Shown: in pieces, positions 10,252-22,569 of the stretch
How the letters are laid out: each line of letters opens with the position of its first letter
Position numbering within the stretch: position 1 is the stretch's first letter
Assembly: GCF_022605165.1 (NCBI RefSeq)
Contig: NC_063068.1
Coordinates: forward strand, 2,046,001-2,110,000
DNA from: Purpureocillium takamizusanense
Taxonomy: Eukaryota; Ascomycota; Sordariomycetes; Hypocreales; Ophiocordycipitaceae
Direction: 5' to 3'
Length of the DNA: 64,000 bases
Translations under genes and position numbers: made by a program
The notes under the pieces: generated by a model
Database searches by the model: none
The model's input: only the letters and a program-made list of their open reading frames with translations
What the model was told of the DNA's origin: nothing

Positions 10252-13200
10252 GAGCTATTCGATACCATTGGTGAAGAAGAGCTGCGAAGTACGAATCACG
10301 ACGAGCAGGCTCCCTGACTCGTGGTGGCTACGCCTTTCGGGGAGCTTGAACATGGGACACGGAGGGAACGATGATGTTGAGCTGAGATTCTGGAGCTCAG
10401 CTAGCTGGCCTTACTCAGTTGCTGGAATACTTAGTGCAGAATGGACACTTGCGAATAAGGCGGCTCCAAACTGTCTCTTGACCTCACACGGTGGCGCAAC
10501 ACGCGCTTGTGTGGCCAATTGGCGAAGCTAGGAGCCCAGTGTCGGGATATCATGCGTCTGTTATGACGGACCGCGAGGCAGCGAGCAACAGGTCAGTTCC
10601 GCCCGCTGTGGAGAGACGGCATGCCAACTCCGTATCCGTGCTTTGTAGAAGTAAATTTAGTTCTCCATGGGTACAGTACTGCATTGTAAGTACTGTACAG
10701 TAAGAACTGGGCGGCCAGCCAGCCAGCCAGCAGAACATGCATCCAATCTTTCTGGTCAATTCGACCCAACCACGGCCTGTTTTAGAAATTTGTATTCCAG
10801 TTAATTAGTTCCCAACTTACTTTTCCCAGGACCGTCGGGCCGTCCCAACACTGCCCTTCGCTTGCGGCAGCGAGGCCGGCGCCCCCGGGAGGAGGGGGTT
10901 TCGATATCGGAGATGCTCGGGACCGGCGGGACCGGGGCAACGTCGCCCGACGAGTGTCACCGCACAACGTACAGCACAGTGCAGTGCATGCTATCTACGT
11001 ACGGCGCGCGCCCAACATTGACTGGCTGACTGGCTGGTCCCGTTGAAATCTTTTATATAGAATAACGTAAGTATTTGTACGGAGTATGAATACGAAGTAT
11101 TAAAAACTTGATTTAGCTATCGATAGCTTCGTGGGCTCTCTGTCTACCATGAGTAAAATTAGGGCAATAAGAGTAAAAAAATGATAATAAAGTAAGGTAT
11201 ATATCTTCTATTCTTATACTATAAACCTAATCTCCTTTACCATGTACTTGAAATAGATGGAAATATAAGCATCATTTAGCCGTAGCCCCATCTGTACCCG
11301 AATGCATTTCTAGATACACGTAGCTATGTATGCGATGTCGCCTGTAGCTACTACTAATATTCGGAGGGCATACATTCTATAAGAAAGCTTCATGATGAGG
11401 TGGTCGACGGTATCCAGCATCCCAAAATGTATCCCTCCCGGTGCCACCCTCTCGCACGCCCTCCCGCCGAGCGACAGACACACAGACACGCAGACACACG
11501 CCTTGATGCCTCCTCGGCTTTGGAGGGGGGAGGAGGACCGATATGAGGGCACGCCCCGCGACAGAGGGTTGTTGCTATGGACAACGGGAGACCCTCCCCG
11601 AGCCGCAGTCAGTCATCGTCGCCCTGCGGAGCTGCCGAATCGACGAGGCCTGCCTCCCTTCCGCATCTCCCTTACATGCCCCCCCTTTCGTACGCGCGCG
11701 GCTGACGCGATGAAGGCCCCCGTTGTGCGTGCTGTCGTGCTGCGTCTTCGGCCCTTACTCACCGCCAAGACTCGCGGGCGGCCGTCCCCCTCTCCGCCCG
11801 CATGCAACAGGGACGAGGAGTAGGACGAGGAGCTCGAGGAGGAGGCTTCTTCTTGGACACCCGGTGATGCATAGCGTGGGCATTCGGCAGGCTGATAATA
11901 GATGGCATGCCCCCAATCCCCCACTCCGGAGTATCAGTATTACTAGACAAGCAAGCAAGAGTCCGTTTCTTCACTTCACGTGGCTTGTTTCCACACCGTT
12001 CACCGTTCTGCCGCGGCAGGCTGCTGGGCTTCGGAAGGTTGGCACTTCGCGAGGCGGCAGCGGCCGGATTAAGCGCGCGCTCGCGTGCAAGGCACCGACG
12101 CGCATCGTCGGAGATAAACGACGAATGGAGACTCGGTTACATGACCCTTTGCCTGCCTGCCTTTCTCCCCGCCCCCCCCCCCCCTCTCTCTCTTTCGTTC
12201 AGAACCCAGGCCGCGAGCGGCCCCGTGCCAACAACCTCCATCTCGGGGGCCGCAGCCGCGGTGCTCGCGCAACGAGGGGGAGGGAGCAAACTGTGGCCAA
12301 CGGTGTTGCTCTTCCAGCCCCGTCGTGGAAGACAGTGAAGCAGGTACGGAGGTGATACAGTACGGTAGTGTCCGCGCCTGAAGGAGCTCTCGCGGCGGAC
12401 TGCGACTCGCTCCGGAGGGGTGGGGGGGGCATACACGATGAACGATGCCAGAGGGGCCGCCTCTGGATCGAACAGCCGCACAGTAACTAGTCTATGCTGA
12501 GCACTAGGTGGGATAATGTATTGTACGGGTGCTGGCGGTAGTCCCGTGGCTGCCAGGAACCATCACACGGAGAAGCGTCCAGAGGCGGGCAATCACGTTG
12601 TCAGAGCCGATGAAGTTCGAAGAGCGGCTGGCCCCCTTGGCCACACGCACGGCTTAGTACGTATGTGCTCTACACATGTTCGGCCGTACAGTAACTAAGT
12701 ATATGCCGTACTTGCCTTCTGAGTCCCTGTCATTGTCGAGCCTCTCGATGCAGCCAAGGGTTTACGAGGTGGCGGTCATGGCCGGCGGCGGAGCGGTGAA
12801 GCCTGACCCTCAATGCTGCTCTGGCAGAAGCTTGATATTCCTCTACACAAGCGCCGGTCAACCCGACATGTCGCTCGCCCAGATGTCGCTCGCATCCCGG
12901 GTCCGTACCGAGGCCCGTCTGTCCAGCTTGGGCCACGCCCATGCCGCGTACGTGCATACATACGTCCGTACTCTCACCCATGCTCACGCCCCCAAGCCAA
13001 TGCACATACCTGCTTCGTATACCAGGCAAGGTCAAGCAAGGGCAGGCACTCCCAAGGTCTGAACCGCCCCAGCGGATGCGCGTTCCGTGCGTTCCTGTAG
13101 TGCCTCGCATGGAAGGAGGCTGCTCTCGGGATTTCCCCACATCCAGCATGTGCCTTGGTGCTTCGAGTTTTCGGCCATTGATGGGCTTCACTGTACTTCG

Positions 13201-14220
13201 TACTCCGTGGTTTCGTCGCCAGCAAGCGCTCAAGGGGCTCTCTCCCTTTTCGAGCTGCCGAGCTCCTGCTACTAACCAGGCAATAATCCGGCCTCGAAGA
13301 AAAGAGACGGGATCCAAAGTTGAAAGAGACAGGACACTGGTTTCGTTTGGACGGGGGCGGTGAGGCGGCGGTGAGGCCAACCCACTGGCGTCGCCCATGA
13401 ACCGTCACCGTGGGTGGGTTGATGGACCATCATGGGTGGCATGGGTCATGCTGAGCCGGGGTGGCTGGTGCGGGTGGCCCCCGCGGACGGAGGCTTGCCG
13501 TCGTCAGCCGGGATCTCACTGAATTCCTGCGGCGTGCGCGAGGCGTTTCCCCGGGTGGAGATGCTGCTGCGGCGAGGACGACGCTCTTTGCCTCTGTTCC
13601 AAGTGGATGTGCACTCCACGACATGGTGACGCCCTGCAGCCATGGGACGTGCACGGCGTGAGGGTGGCAGGGGGCCCTGGCGCAGGGCAGGGCTGGCGCT
13701 GCCTCCTCCTTGGTGAACAGCTACAGCCTCTGCGTCACCGACGGTGAGAGACTGGGGACACCGTCTTTATATCTTTGTTCCTATAACAATGGTGGGCCTA
13801 CGGTGTGGACACAGGCATGCCGTCATGCCCGTCTCGCGAGCTCCATGACCCTGGCCATATATGTTGAAATGCTGACGATGGTAGTTATTCACGATCTGGA
13901 AAAAGCCCGCAAGTTACGACGAGCTTCCCGGCCAGCGTCTCAGTGTGGGTTAACAAGGTCTCGCGCTTCCATGGCCGTTGGTCGGCCCTGGGCACTGGCT
14001 GGTCCGTAGCGGCACCGTCCACGGCCGTGGCCATGACTGAGGGCTCGACCGGTCGACTCTCGGGTGTCAATATGACAAGGCAGCCAGTTCCAAAGGTGCT
14101 TGCGGGCGCCGCCGCCGCTTTCGGATGCTGCGGCAGTACCCACGCATGTCGCACGTCGGACACATGTGCAGCGGTTGGACCCCTTGTTGCATTGTGTCGT
14201 ATCGACTTTCCGTCTCCTCC
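10252..14220. other. gene-free spacer with AT-rich island
   Basis: No supportable gene. Open frames here (for example 12730-13398 on the minus strand) have noncoding-like composition. The stretch contains GTAC-rich runs near 10668-10702, an AT-rich island at about 11041-11400 and several homopolymer C/G runs (for example 12172-12184). Confidence 0.55.
11041..11400. other. AT-rich island
   Basis: About 360 bases with an abrupt switch to A/T-rich, TpA-rich sequence within GC-rich surroundings. It includes a 14-base palindrome AGCTATCGATAGCT near 11117 and no open frame of note. This is the look of a small repeat-induced-point-mutation relic of a transposon, or of an AT-rich matrix or terminator segment. 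No transposase remnant or terminal repeat could be recognised. Confidence 0.45.
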
Positions 14221-15230
14221 TCACATGGAAAACTCGAACAAATCCAAGCCCGTTGTCCCGACATCGACCCTGAACACGGCCCCGCCGAGACTTTTGCTCC
14301 GGGATGTTGCGTCCGGCGCGTCGTCCGCCGCCGACGTGATGATCAGCTCGGTACCCGCGAACTGGACGCACGTAATGTTCCTCGTGGGTAGCCTCACCTC
14401 GCCCACCACCTCGCCCTGCGGATTGATCTTGATGACGCGACCCTCGCCGTAGACGGCGCTCCAGAGATTCCCATCTCTATCCACTCGGAAGCCATCAGGC
14501 TCGCCCGACGTGGGGTGTCGGTAAAACAAGCGTTTCCGGGACAAAAGGCCTCCCGCGGACGCGTCGTAGTCCCAGGCAAATATCTCGCGTGACTTGGAGT
14601 GTGTGAAGTACATTGTCCGGGTGTCGGGAGCCCAGCCTACAGAATTGGGAATCGTGAGGTCGGTGACCGGCTTGTCGTGCCCGCCATGGCCTGTGAAGCA
14701 ATGGAGTGCGCCTGCACCGCCTGGTGGTGAGCCCAGCCATTCTGCGTCACGTCCCCGAGTCCGGGGCGACTTGATAGATACAGCCGACTCGATGGGATAA
14801 TGTGCTCACCTTCAGACTGAAATTCCCCCAGGCCAAAGTCCGTCATGCTTCCAAGCCAGAACCGCCCTTGAGGATCAGCCGCGCCGTCATTGCTCCTCAA
14901 GCGCTCATTGTTGGGATTATTGAAGCGCGCAATCAGCTCATATCGCTCCGTCTTGCGGTCTAGCACCGCGACGCCGTACTTGACCCCGAGGAGGATCTTG
15001 TCGCTTGCCTTTACGCCCTTAATGTCCGCAGTGACGGTTGGGCAAATGTCCAGCTGGATCGTCTTGAGCGACGGCATGCCCTCAGAGAGACATGCTGTGT
15101 GGATCCGCTTCTTCTTGATGTCGACGAACCGAACCGTCTTCGTCTCGGCCTCGAAAAAGGGCCCCTCACCCAGGGCGCAGTGCAAGTCCAGCCAGGGCTC
15201 GTCAACAATCCATTGGTCGAGCACCCCCAT
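14221..15230 (-). CDS. SMP-30/gluconolactonase/LRE-like protein
   Basis: Six-bladed beta-propeller metal-dependent lactonase family (SMP-30, regucalcin, gluconolactonase). The usual reaction is hydrolysis of sugar lactones to aldonic acids; the real substrate is not predictable. Exon 1 is 15230 down to 14810 and exon 2 is 14720 down to 14221, with an 89-nt intron (GTGAG..CAG), giving 306 aa, a normal length for the family. Family signatures: LGEGPFF near residue 22 (first metal-binding Glu), RSNDGAADPQGRFWLGSM near 112-130 (Asn/Asp metal and substrate site), PNSVGWAPDTRTMYFTHS, and GEPDGFRVDRDGNLWSA with the last Asp ligand. No signal peptide is seen, so it is probably cytosolic. The start ATG lies shortly before the first conserved block. 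No partner gene for sugar metabolism lies beside it. Confidence 0.92.
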
Positions 15231-18200
15231 CTTGTTGCGTCGCGCCGTGTTTGTATTGGGTCGTGCCGGTCGTTGGCCGTGGCTTCCGAGGGCCCTTGGC
15301 TCGTCCTTTGACAGAGTCCTGTTCTGTTCGCTGTGTTCGAAAAGGCAACAACAGCTGCACAAGTGGTTGAACACAAGGCCTCATCAACAACGGTGCTTTT
15401 ACCGGTGGTGGGGGACGATGACGAGCTCTCCTCTGTGGTGGTGAATAATTACGGGGCGACGCCGCAAAACCAATCAACTTGCAAGCGAGGTCCGATGGTC
15501 TTCCGGCTAAACAGACAAGACCATGGCTTGAATGCGCTGCAGTACCATCTTAGTAGTTCGTCTCCCTTCCAGAAGCGGCCACATACAGCATGGTGAACAT
15601 GAAAGGCCCCAGAAAACCCTAGCGGGTCAAAGCCCACTACTGTACGACTTGTTGCTGTTGCTGTTGCTGTCATTGGTGCTACTCTGTGGGCTTGCCAGGT
15701 ATAAACTCGCCATCAAGAAGCTCAAGGAGCGTGTTCAATATTATAGGACAAAGCACGTTATGCCCTGGAAGGATGATACCGACTTTACCCCTTATGTTCG
15801 GCGCTAGAAGAATGGCATCTCAATCGAGTTTGGTGCCGTCTTTCGTGCTGTACTGTAGGCATCGCAGGCATGAAGACGCTGGTGCTGAAGAATGTGCATG
15901 ACACCGATCATCGGCAGACGGAAATGACGTGTGTGTAAATAAAGCGGCAACTGTCGCCCCTCCACGTGGCTCACCTGGCATGCGGACCAACACTGACTGG
16001 CCATGCGTCCCGTCCGTGACGCCTTCGGGCGCATATCGCCGCCGAACGACCCGTCTGCATCTTTATGCTAGGCTCTGACCCAGCCCCCCAGTCGATGAAG
16101 CCGGTGAGGTGTTGCGGGCCAAAATTCTTGAGGCAGTGAGGCGACAAGTAGAGTCGACAAGCCACTGGTCTATCAAAGGCCATGTGTCCAGGAACTCATC
16201 GTGCGATGCTCACCTCGCGGCTTCTGACGAGCAACGCATATAGCTGGGGCAAGGCGGATATGTGTCGGGCATCGGTCAGGCAGCTAGACCAGGTTGGATG
16301 CGAGACATCGTCATCGTTGACCGTCCATGCTCATCACGCACGTACAGCGGTGGCGGAGGGTGTCATCGCCTCGTGTCTCCTCGACCTGTTGTCGCAGGCG
16401 TCGTTTAGCGCTGCTGCTTTGAGCTCAAGCAAGACCCAGCCAAGACCGTCCACATCATCAGTCTACATTGTATGTCAACAGTCCGACCACGATCCAAAAG
16501 CGACTACGTAACTAGTACCTAGTCGAACCGTTGTCCAGCTCGTGGCGAGTCGCAGGGCTTGTTGGCGGGGCACGCATGAACCCGACAGTAGCGGGCGTTA
16601 TTAGCCACAGATGCAATGCACGCCATGCCGAAGGTCGCACGCGGCAGGTCGACAGTCGTCAGCCTGGGCTCCAGCATTCAGACACAGCTTTCTTCTGCCA
16701 CGTCTCTCGCTCCGGGGAAGTCACCCGTTGTTCCATCCGCCGCATATAGTGCTGCCGTCGTCATGATAAGCAATTCACTTGGTACCCATCCGCAAGCCGG
16801 CGAGTAGGGCGCAGAATCCAGCCCGCCAAGCCTGCATGCTTTGCCGCGGGCCCGGTTGCTGCTTCGCTTGCGCTGTGGCGCTGTCGGGGGTTCGGACCAC
16901 GCGTTGCCAGCGTCGTGTGGCCTTCGCCGGGCGGCATGGAGACAGGCGCGTCGCCGCCGCCTTCATTTTTTCGAGAGATGCCGTCCAAGAATTGTACCAA
17001 TGGTCCCCTCCATTTGCTTTGACGCCAACAGCTACTGCCTCACGAGTCCTTGACCCAATCTCAAACCCATCTGCAGCTGCGTCACATCTTGCTTATGCAC
17101 ATGCATCTGCAGGGCTCGCGATCGTACCAAATACCCGCGCCCCCTTTTGGGGGGGAAGTACTTGGTAGTAGTAAGTGCTCCATTAAGTGCAACCATCTGG
17201 CAGCGCCCTACCTAGAGACAGTAAATAGCCGTGGAGCTTGTCAAGACGAAAGGTTTTAAAATCGCGTTTCGCGGGTCGGCCACAGCGCAATCCCCCCCTC
17301 TCGGATATTCATAACAAAGCTAAGCTCTCGAACGGTTGTAGTCTAGTCGCGAGACGATGTGGGATCGCCTCTTCAGCAGCCCTCATGTGACGTCTGCAGG
17401 AGATTGCCGAAGTCTTGACGAGAGGACGACCTCGCCCCTTGTAACAGAGCCCCTGCTCAGTTGTTGATTTCATTTCGCGTCTCATTTCCTGGCTCCATCG
17501 CCGGCTTGGGAGTGGCCTTCCTAGTCAGCGATTGTAATGTAAGGAACGCCACATGCGTCCGCGACCACGCCAAGGAAGAGCCATGCCCTACCGCCGACAT
17601 GCCGCGTTGCATCGACATTCACCGACATAACAGGGTCTGTAAAGGGGTGCCGCGCTCGACGTGGGAAATCCAGGATGGATGGCAAAGCGCACGTCACTAC
17701 CTGTTCGCGCTCCCGGAGCGGAATTAGAACGGACGCCGAATGCTCATGCGTGTTAGCACGACAGTGATACTGTACTACTACTGCGAAGCTGCAGTACTAA
17801 CTTACTACTGCCAACCCCCAGGCCCCCATGGTCTGTCGCCAGGTACCCAGCGCCACTTCCGGTGGAACTCGGTAGTTCTCAGTGGAGCGCCGATCTTTGC
17901 AGCCCGCGCTCGTGCTTTGGACGCACGTGCAGTCTACTGATGCCGTCCTGCGTCGAGTCTGTCCACCGTTGAAGCAGTCCTCAGGTTGGCGCGGCTCCTC
18001 CAGCGACAGGGCCGCAGCCATCGCTGACAGCACCAGCAGCGGCGGGCATCGCTGTGATGGTATATCGCAGGAGGCAATGCTGTCTGTCACCAAGGAATCG
18101 TTGAGCCGGCGGCACGGGTCACGCGGCGTGAGGCTGGACACACACGCACTGCAATCAAGCAGACGCAGATCCAGAGGAGCCCAATGGGACTGATGGTGAC

Positions 18201-21200
18201 GCCGACGGGGCAAAAGGTGAGCACGGGGCGTTTGTGCAACGAATTCGGGGTGATACGTTGTGTCCAGCTTCAGCAGCAGCGCCTGTGGCGGCGCCATCGA
18301 GTAATGGAGCACAAGTGGTAGCACAGAGAACGCTGGCTGGCTGCTTCGCTGCGCAGCAGACTGCGCATGGCAAGGCGGTCCTGTTCAAGCCAACACGAGG
18401 CTGTGGTGGGTGTTGCGTGGGCGTCATGTCGCGGCCGATCGCCTCGGTGACAGCTCGCATCCTTCTCAATGCGAGACACGTAGCAGGAGGGCCTCGCCCG
18501 CAGTGGAGGAGGGGTGAGTGACGGCGCGATCCAACACAGAAGGCTGATGCGGTCGAGCCGTTGTGACTGGGGCGACGGGCACCGCTGTAAGAAATGACAG
18601 CCGCCCAGGCGAGTACGGAACTACCCCGGGCGCCATGCCATCTTCTGTTGGTACTGGGACAGGCGACTTAGCGTCGGCGCTCTCTCATGGAGCCGTCTTC
18701 ACGATGGACTGCTCCGTGCCGCTTAAGCTGCTGCTGCGTGGCGGCTGTTGGTCGAATCGCCGGACGAAGCGGTGGAGGAGTTCTGCTCGTGCTCGAACGG
18801 GGCGCGGCTCTCATGCGCGAAGGCAGGGCAGAACAAAAGGCGACGCAGAGGCTGGGTGAGAGGAAAGGTTATTAACAAGGTGTTGCAACGATGCAAACAT
18901 GTCTTCGGGCTGTGGGGTTGAGAGAGAAAATCGTACGTAGTACTCCGTAATGACTGGGGAGTGGTTGGTACGGGACGGGGGTCCTTTGTGCACCTGACAG
19001 AGCATTTCGCAGAAGCAAGTCCATCTCCACGCATGTGCCGTGAGCGGTTGGGTAGGTAGGTGGGTACGCAGGTACAGTTAGTTTATGAGAACAGTAGCAT
19101 GTACAGCCGTTTATACTGTAGCTAAGAGCCCTTCTCGGAAGCAAAGGCATCGCAGAGCTCCTTCCGTGCCCAGGCATGGCACAGACGAAGACCTTGATGC
19201 CCAGCCTACCAAACAACAAAGATTGCGAGCGTGGTAAGAGCAATGGAGTAACGCGCTGAGCGGTTCCGCTTGTACCTGCTTTTAGTGCTTCGGTACCTAT
19301 TAGGTGCCCTGCCCTGCTCTCCACTGCCTAGTGCCTACCTGGTAGTACTAAAATACCTTATAGGTATACATGGTCCAGCGAGTACTACTAAAGTACCTGC
19401 TAATTTGCAGTACAAACTCAGGTACTTGGTGCAGCAAACAATGCATAAACGTGGACACTGGGAGGGACGGAAGGCCTTGCCACAAGGAAGGCTTGATCAA
19501 GACCTCAGCCAGCAGGGAGGAAGGAGCACCGGCGCAGCCGTGCCAGGGAAGGCCAGGCAAGGCCAGGCCAGGGCAAGGCAAGGCAAGGCAGGACAGGACA
19601 GCAAAGGTACTGTACTGTACGTACCTACTGTACTGACGGGTGGGGAAGAGCCACCCTCCCCCACGTCAAGCTTGAGAAGCAAGACATCTTCCAGGATCCA
19701 CGGGGCATGTTGGCATGGATGGCTTGATGCCATGACTGACTGACACATCTCGTCTCGCCTGGTCCTCGACCACGCGGCGCCCTCGATTTGCACGTACGCA
19801 GCACCAACAGCAACACGACCGCCGCCGACGCCCGCTCATCGTGGAGCAGCAAGTGACCACAGACGTCCCACGCAGCCACGGCCGACCCGTCTGCCCGTCC
19901 GCCCGCCCGCTCGCCCGTCCGCCCGTCCACTCCCAGTCTCCACGACTCACGAACGACCAACAAGGTCGGTTCCACCGCGAGCACACGGTGCAAGCCATGG
20001 CCCGTCCCTTGTGGATGTGGCCGTCGTCAATGGGCATTGAGCGTGTCATGGCACGCCATGCTCCTGTTTGACAGCGGGACCCCCCCCCCCCTTCCCCTGT
20101 GCCGGCCCATTGCCTCATTTCACAGCTTCGACGCGGCGCCAGTGGCATGGGTAGGCGGGCAGAAGGCGCGCAACAGCTCGGAAGATTGGCTCTCTGGGTC
20201 GTTACGACAAGGCTGCGTGGTTGGGTGGCCAACCCAGCCATGCCTCCTAGCTTGAGCTGCTCGTCATCATGTTCATCTCCGCTGTCATACAACGACGCGC
20301 CATCTCCCCCTCGCTCAATCTCTGTACGAGCAGCTGTCAGGCGACGACGGCCTCGACGCGGTCAGATCACGCGCCATCGCTCCGCCGACGATCACGACTC
20401 TCATCACCTTCAGCAGCCGGCGGGCTAAATCACTGGCAAGCCCGCCACGAACTAGTAATACTAGTAATGCGCTCCTTGCAGAGGTGCAGAACTCGCCACC
20501 CTTCATTGTCTCTGTACCAAGTACTCGGCCCACGAAGGTTTTCGACAGGGTTGTTTGGGCGGCCATTGCTTTTTTTGTCTCCTACCCTGGGCTCCCGACC
20601 GTATGGGCTGGTCTTGGGTGCCCATGCTAGCCTGCAATGAGCCTGGCGGAGTGCAAGCAATCTGTGCGGCCTGTCCAAGAAAGCTCGGCCCACTCGGGCA
20701 GCCAACACGACCGCTCGCCTGGAAATCAGTCCCGTTCCCGCTTCTGCAGTTCCGACGTGCTGTGCTGGATCCCACGAGGGCTGCCGCTAACTCGTTGTGG
20801 GCGGGCGGCGCCTGGCCTGCACCCAAGTTGGGAATGACGATGGGGAGACGATGGGCCTGTCCTGATGGGGCCTCGCTGAGCGGAACGCACGACTCTGCTG
20901 ACCGCCATGGTCCTGCGTCTCCATCACCACTGTCCACGCTATTACTGGCCATAGGGGTGGGGATGCGCTCTGCAGTCTCGGATAGATGTCGGACAGGGCA
21001 GGGCGCATCGTGTCCTTGCGGTGGCCGCCACGAACGTTGAACTGGCCCCGTTCTGATATCGGTCCCGGTAGACAGGGTTCACAGGTTCTCGCCGCCGTCC
21101 CGTTCCAGGAGGTTCGTCTCAAGACGGGGGACCCGAACCTCGCACTGGCAAGGTCGGTCAAACTTGGGCTGTGTGTCAGCTCCTGTCTGAGACGCACGCT

Positions 21201-22569
21201 GGGCTGGCTGTCTCCCCGGCCGTACGGCTTGCTTGGTACATGCATGAACACTTCTGGCACCTTTGCTCGGATGAACCGAACCGGACAAAGGCAGACTTTC
21301 CTCTTTCGCCCATCGAAACCCCCCAGAAATGTTCCGCCGACGCCGGGGTGGTGGCTCAGAGCCTCCCACTTCATCATCCGTCTCCCCAGCGCATCCCAGG
21401 GACAAGGGACGGAAGAAAATTGGTGCCGCCACCTAGCTTGGACTGGACCACCAACCTAGCCAGTGGCCATCCAACCGTCGTGAGCCCTGAAGTTGCTGGG
21501 GCCCTCAGCACCGGAGGAGAGTCTGGCAATGATACACCCCTGTTCGTCGTGCTGCCGTGCGTGAAGCAGGTACCTTCTGTCGACAGTACTGGCTCAGCCT
21601 CTAGGGAGAGAGGAGTGGCCGCCTTGCCATAAGCCCTTCAACCACCCCGGTCTCGAGAGCCCAACTGTTCAACCTCTCTCTACCCGTCTTCCTTCTTCCC
21701 ATCCGAACTTGCATCTCGCTGTCTCCCCACCCCTCAGCGGCGTCTTCTACTCGGCCCGGAGACAGTTTGCGCGAGCCTCGGGCGTGATATTGACAAGCCC
21801 GGCCGGCTGATCTCGTCGAGATACTTTGATGCAAGACAGTCTGATCAATACGGCATCCCCAGCTCGCCAGCCTTGACACAGCTGGTCTGCCCTACTCTTA
21901 GATCAATATCCATCGACATCTGCGCACCTCCTGGGTCGCGTTCCGCTCACATCTCTTGTTTTTCTAGGTAAGGTGCACCGGCCGCCCTCGTTTTATCGCA
22001 TTTGACCTTCCATTCAGAAGCATGATTCGATGCGAGTGGCCTCTGCAAATATCTGTTCATCTAGCCTCATCCCAATCGTGTACCTTCCCTGACCAATACG
22101 TTCTAGGCAAATCTCCCAGATCGCATCGCGAGGAATCTGACGCCCTCTCAAATCATCAGCGAGAGCTGCCCTCCAATCTGCTCGCTGGGGAGCCAATTGG
22201 GAACCTGTACCGCGATCATAGACACTTCCTTGCCTCATCTCGACGACCTGAACTGTCATAAGGGAAAGCGGAACAGAATTGTGGCGGAAAGGTGGTCGGT
22301 CTGCGCCTCCTAATTCAACACCCGGCTCTAGCACTACTCTGGCATCGTGTTGCGAAGATTCGGCAGGAACGTTTCGTGCAAGCCTCTTGCTCGAGATCTA
22401 GCTACAGAGAAGCTTACGCTATCGCGAATTCCCTACCGGAGGCTTGGGCGGCCAGACAAAGCGGCCGCTGTCAATTCCAACTTGGGCCATCAGAAAGACT
22501 GCATATCCTTGCTCCAGTTGTTCTTCCGAAAGAGTTGCTGGGGGCTGTTTGGGTATTGACTCCCAGCAG
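15231..22569. other. long spacer with bZIP gene leader at its right end
   Basis: About 7.3 kb with no supportable protein gene. It contains GTAC-rich motif clusters (19264-19440, 19605-19640) and GC-rich simple repeats near 19540-19610 and 19890-19930. From about 21640 the + strand is pyrimidine-rich, as in fungal promoters. A short upstream frame (MQDSLINTASPARQP) starts at 21829-21831, and a good splice donor GTAAGG follows at 21968. These are probably leader elements of the bZIP gene. Confidence 0.5.
19264..19440. repeat. cluster of TAGTACTAAAGTACC-type motifs
   Basis: Several short imperfect palindromes built on GTAC with flanking TA steps recur in about 180 bases (for example GGTAGTACTAAAATACC and GAGTACTACTAAAGTACC). 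The same motif family recurs in other spacers of the window and was not seen in the coding exons. Confidence 0.6.

Noticed and set aside
15532..15807. 91-codon frame with a Leu-rich hydrophobic stretch and basic helix
   Set aside because: The Leu run comes from a CTGTTG microsatellite; no conserved motif or promoter supports it, though a small membrane protein cannot be excluded.
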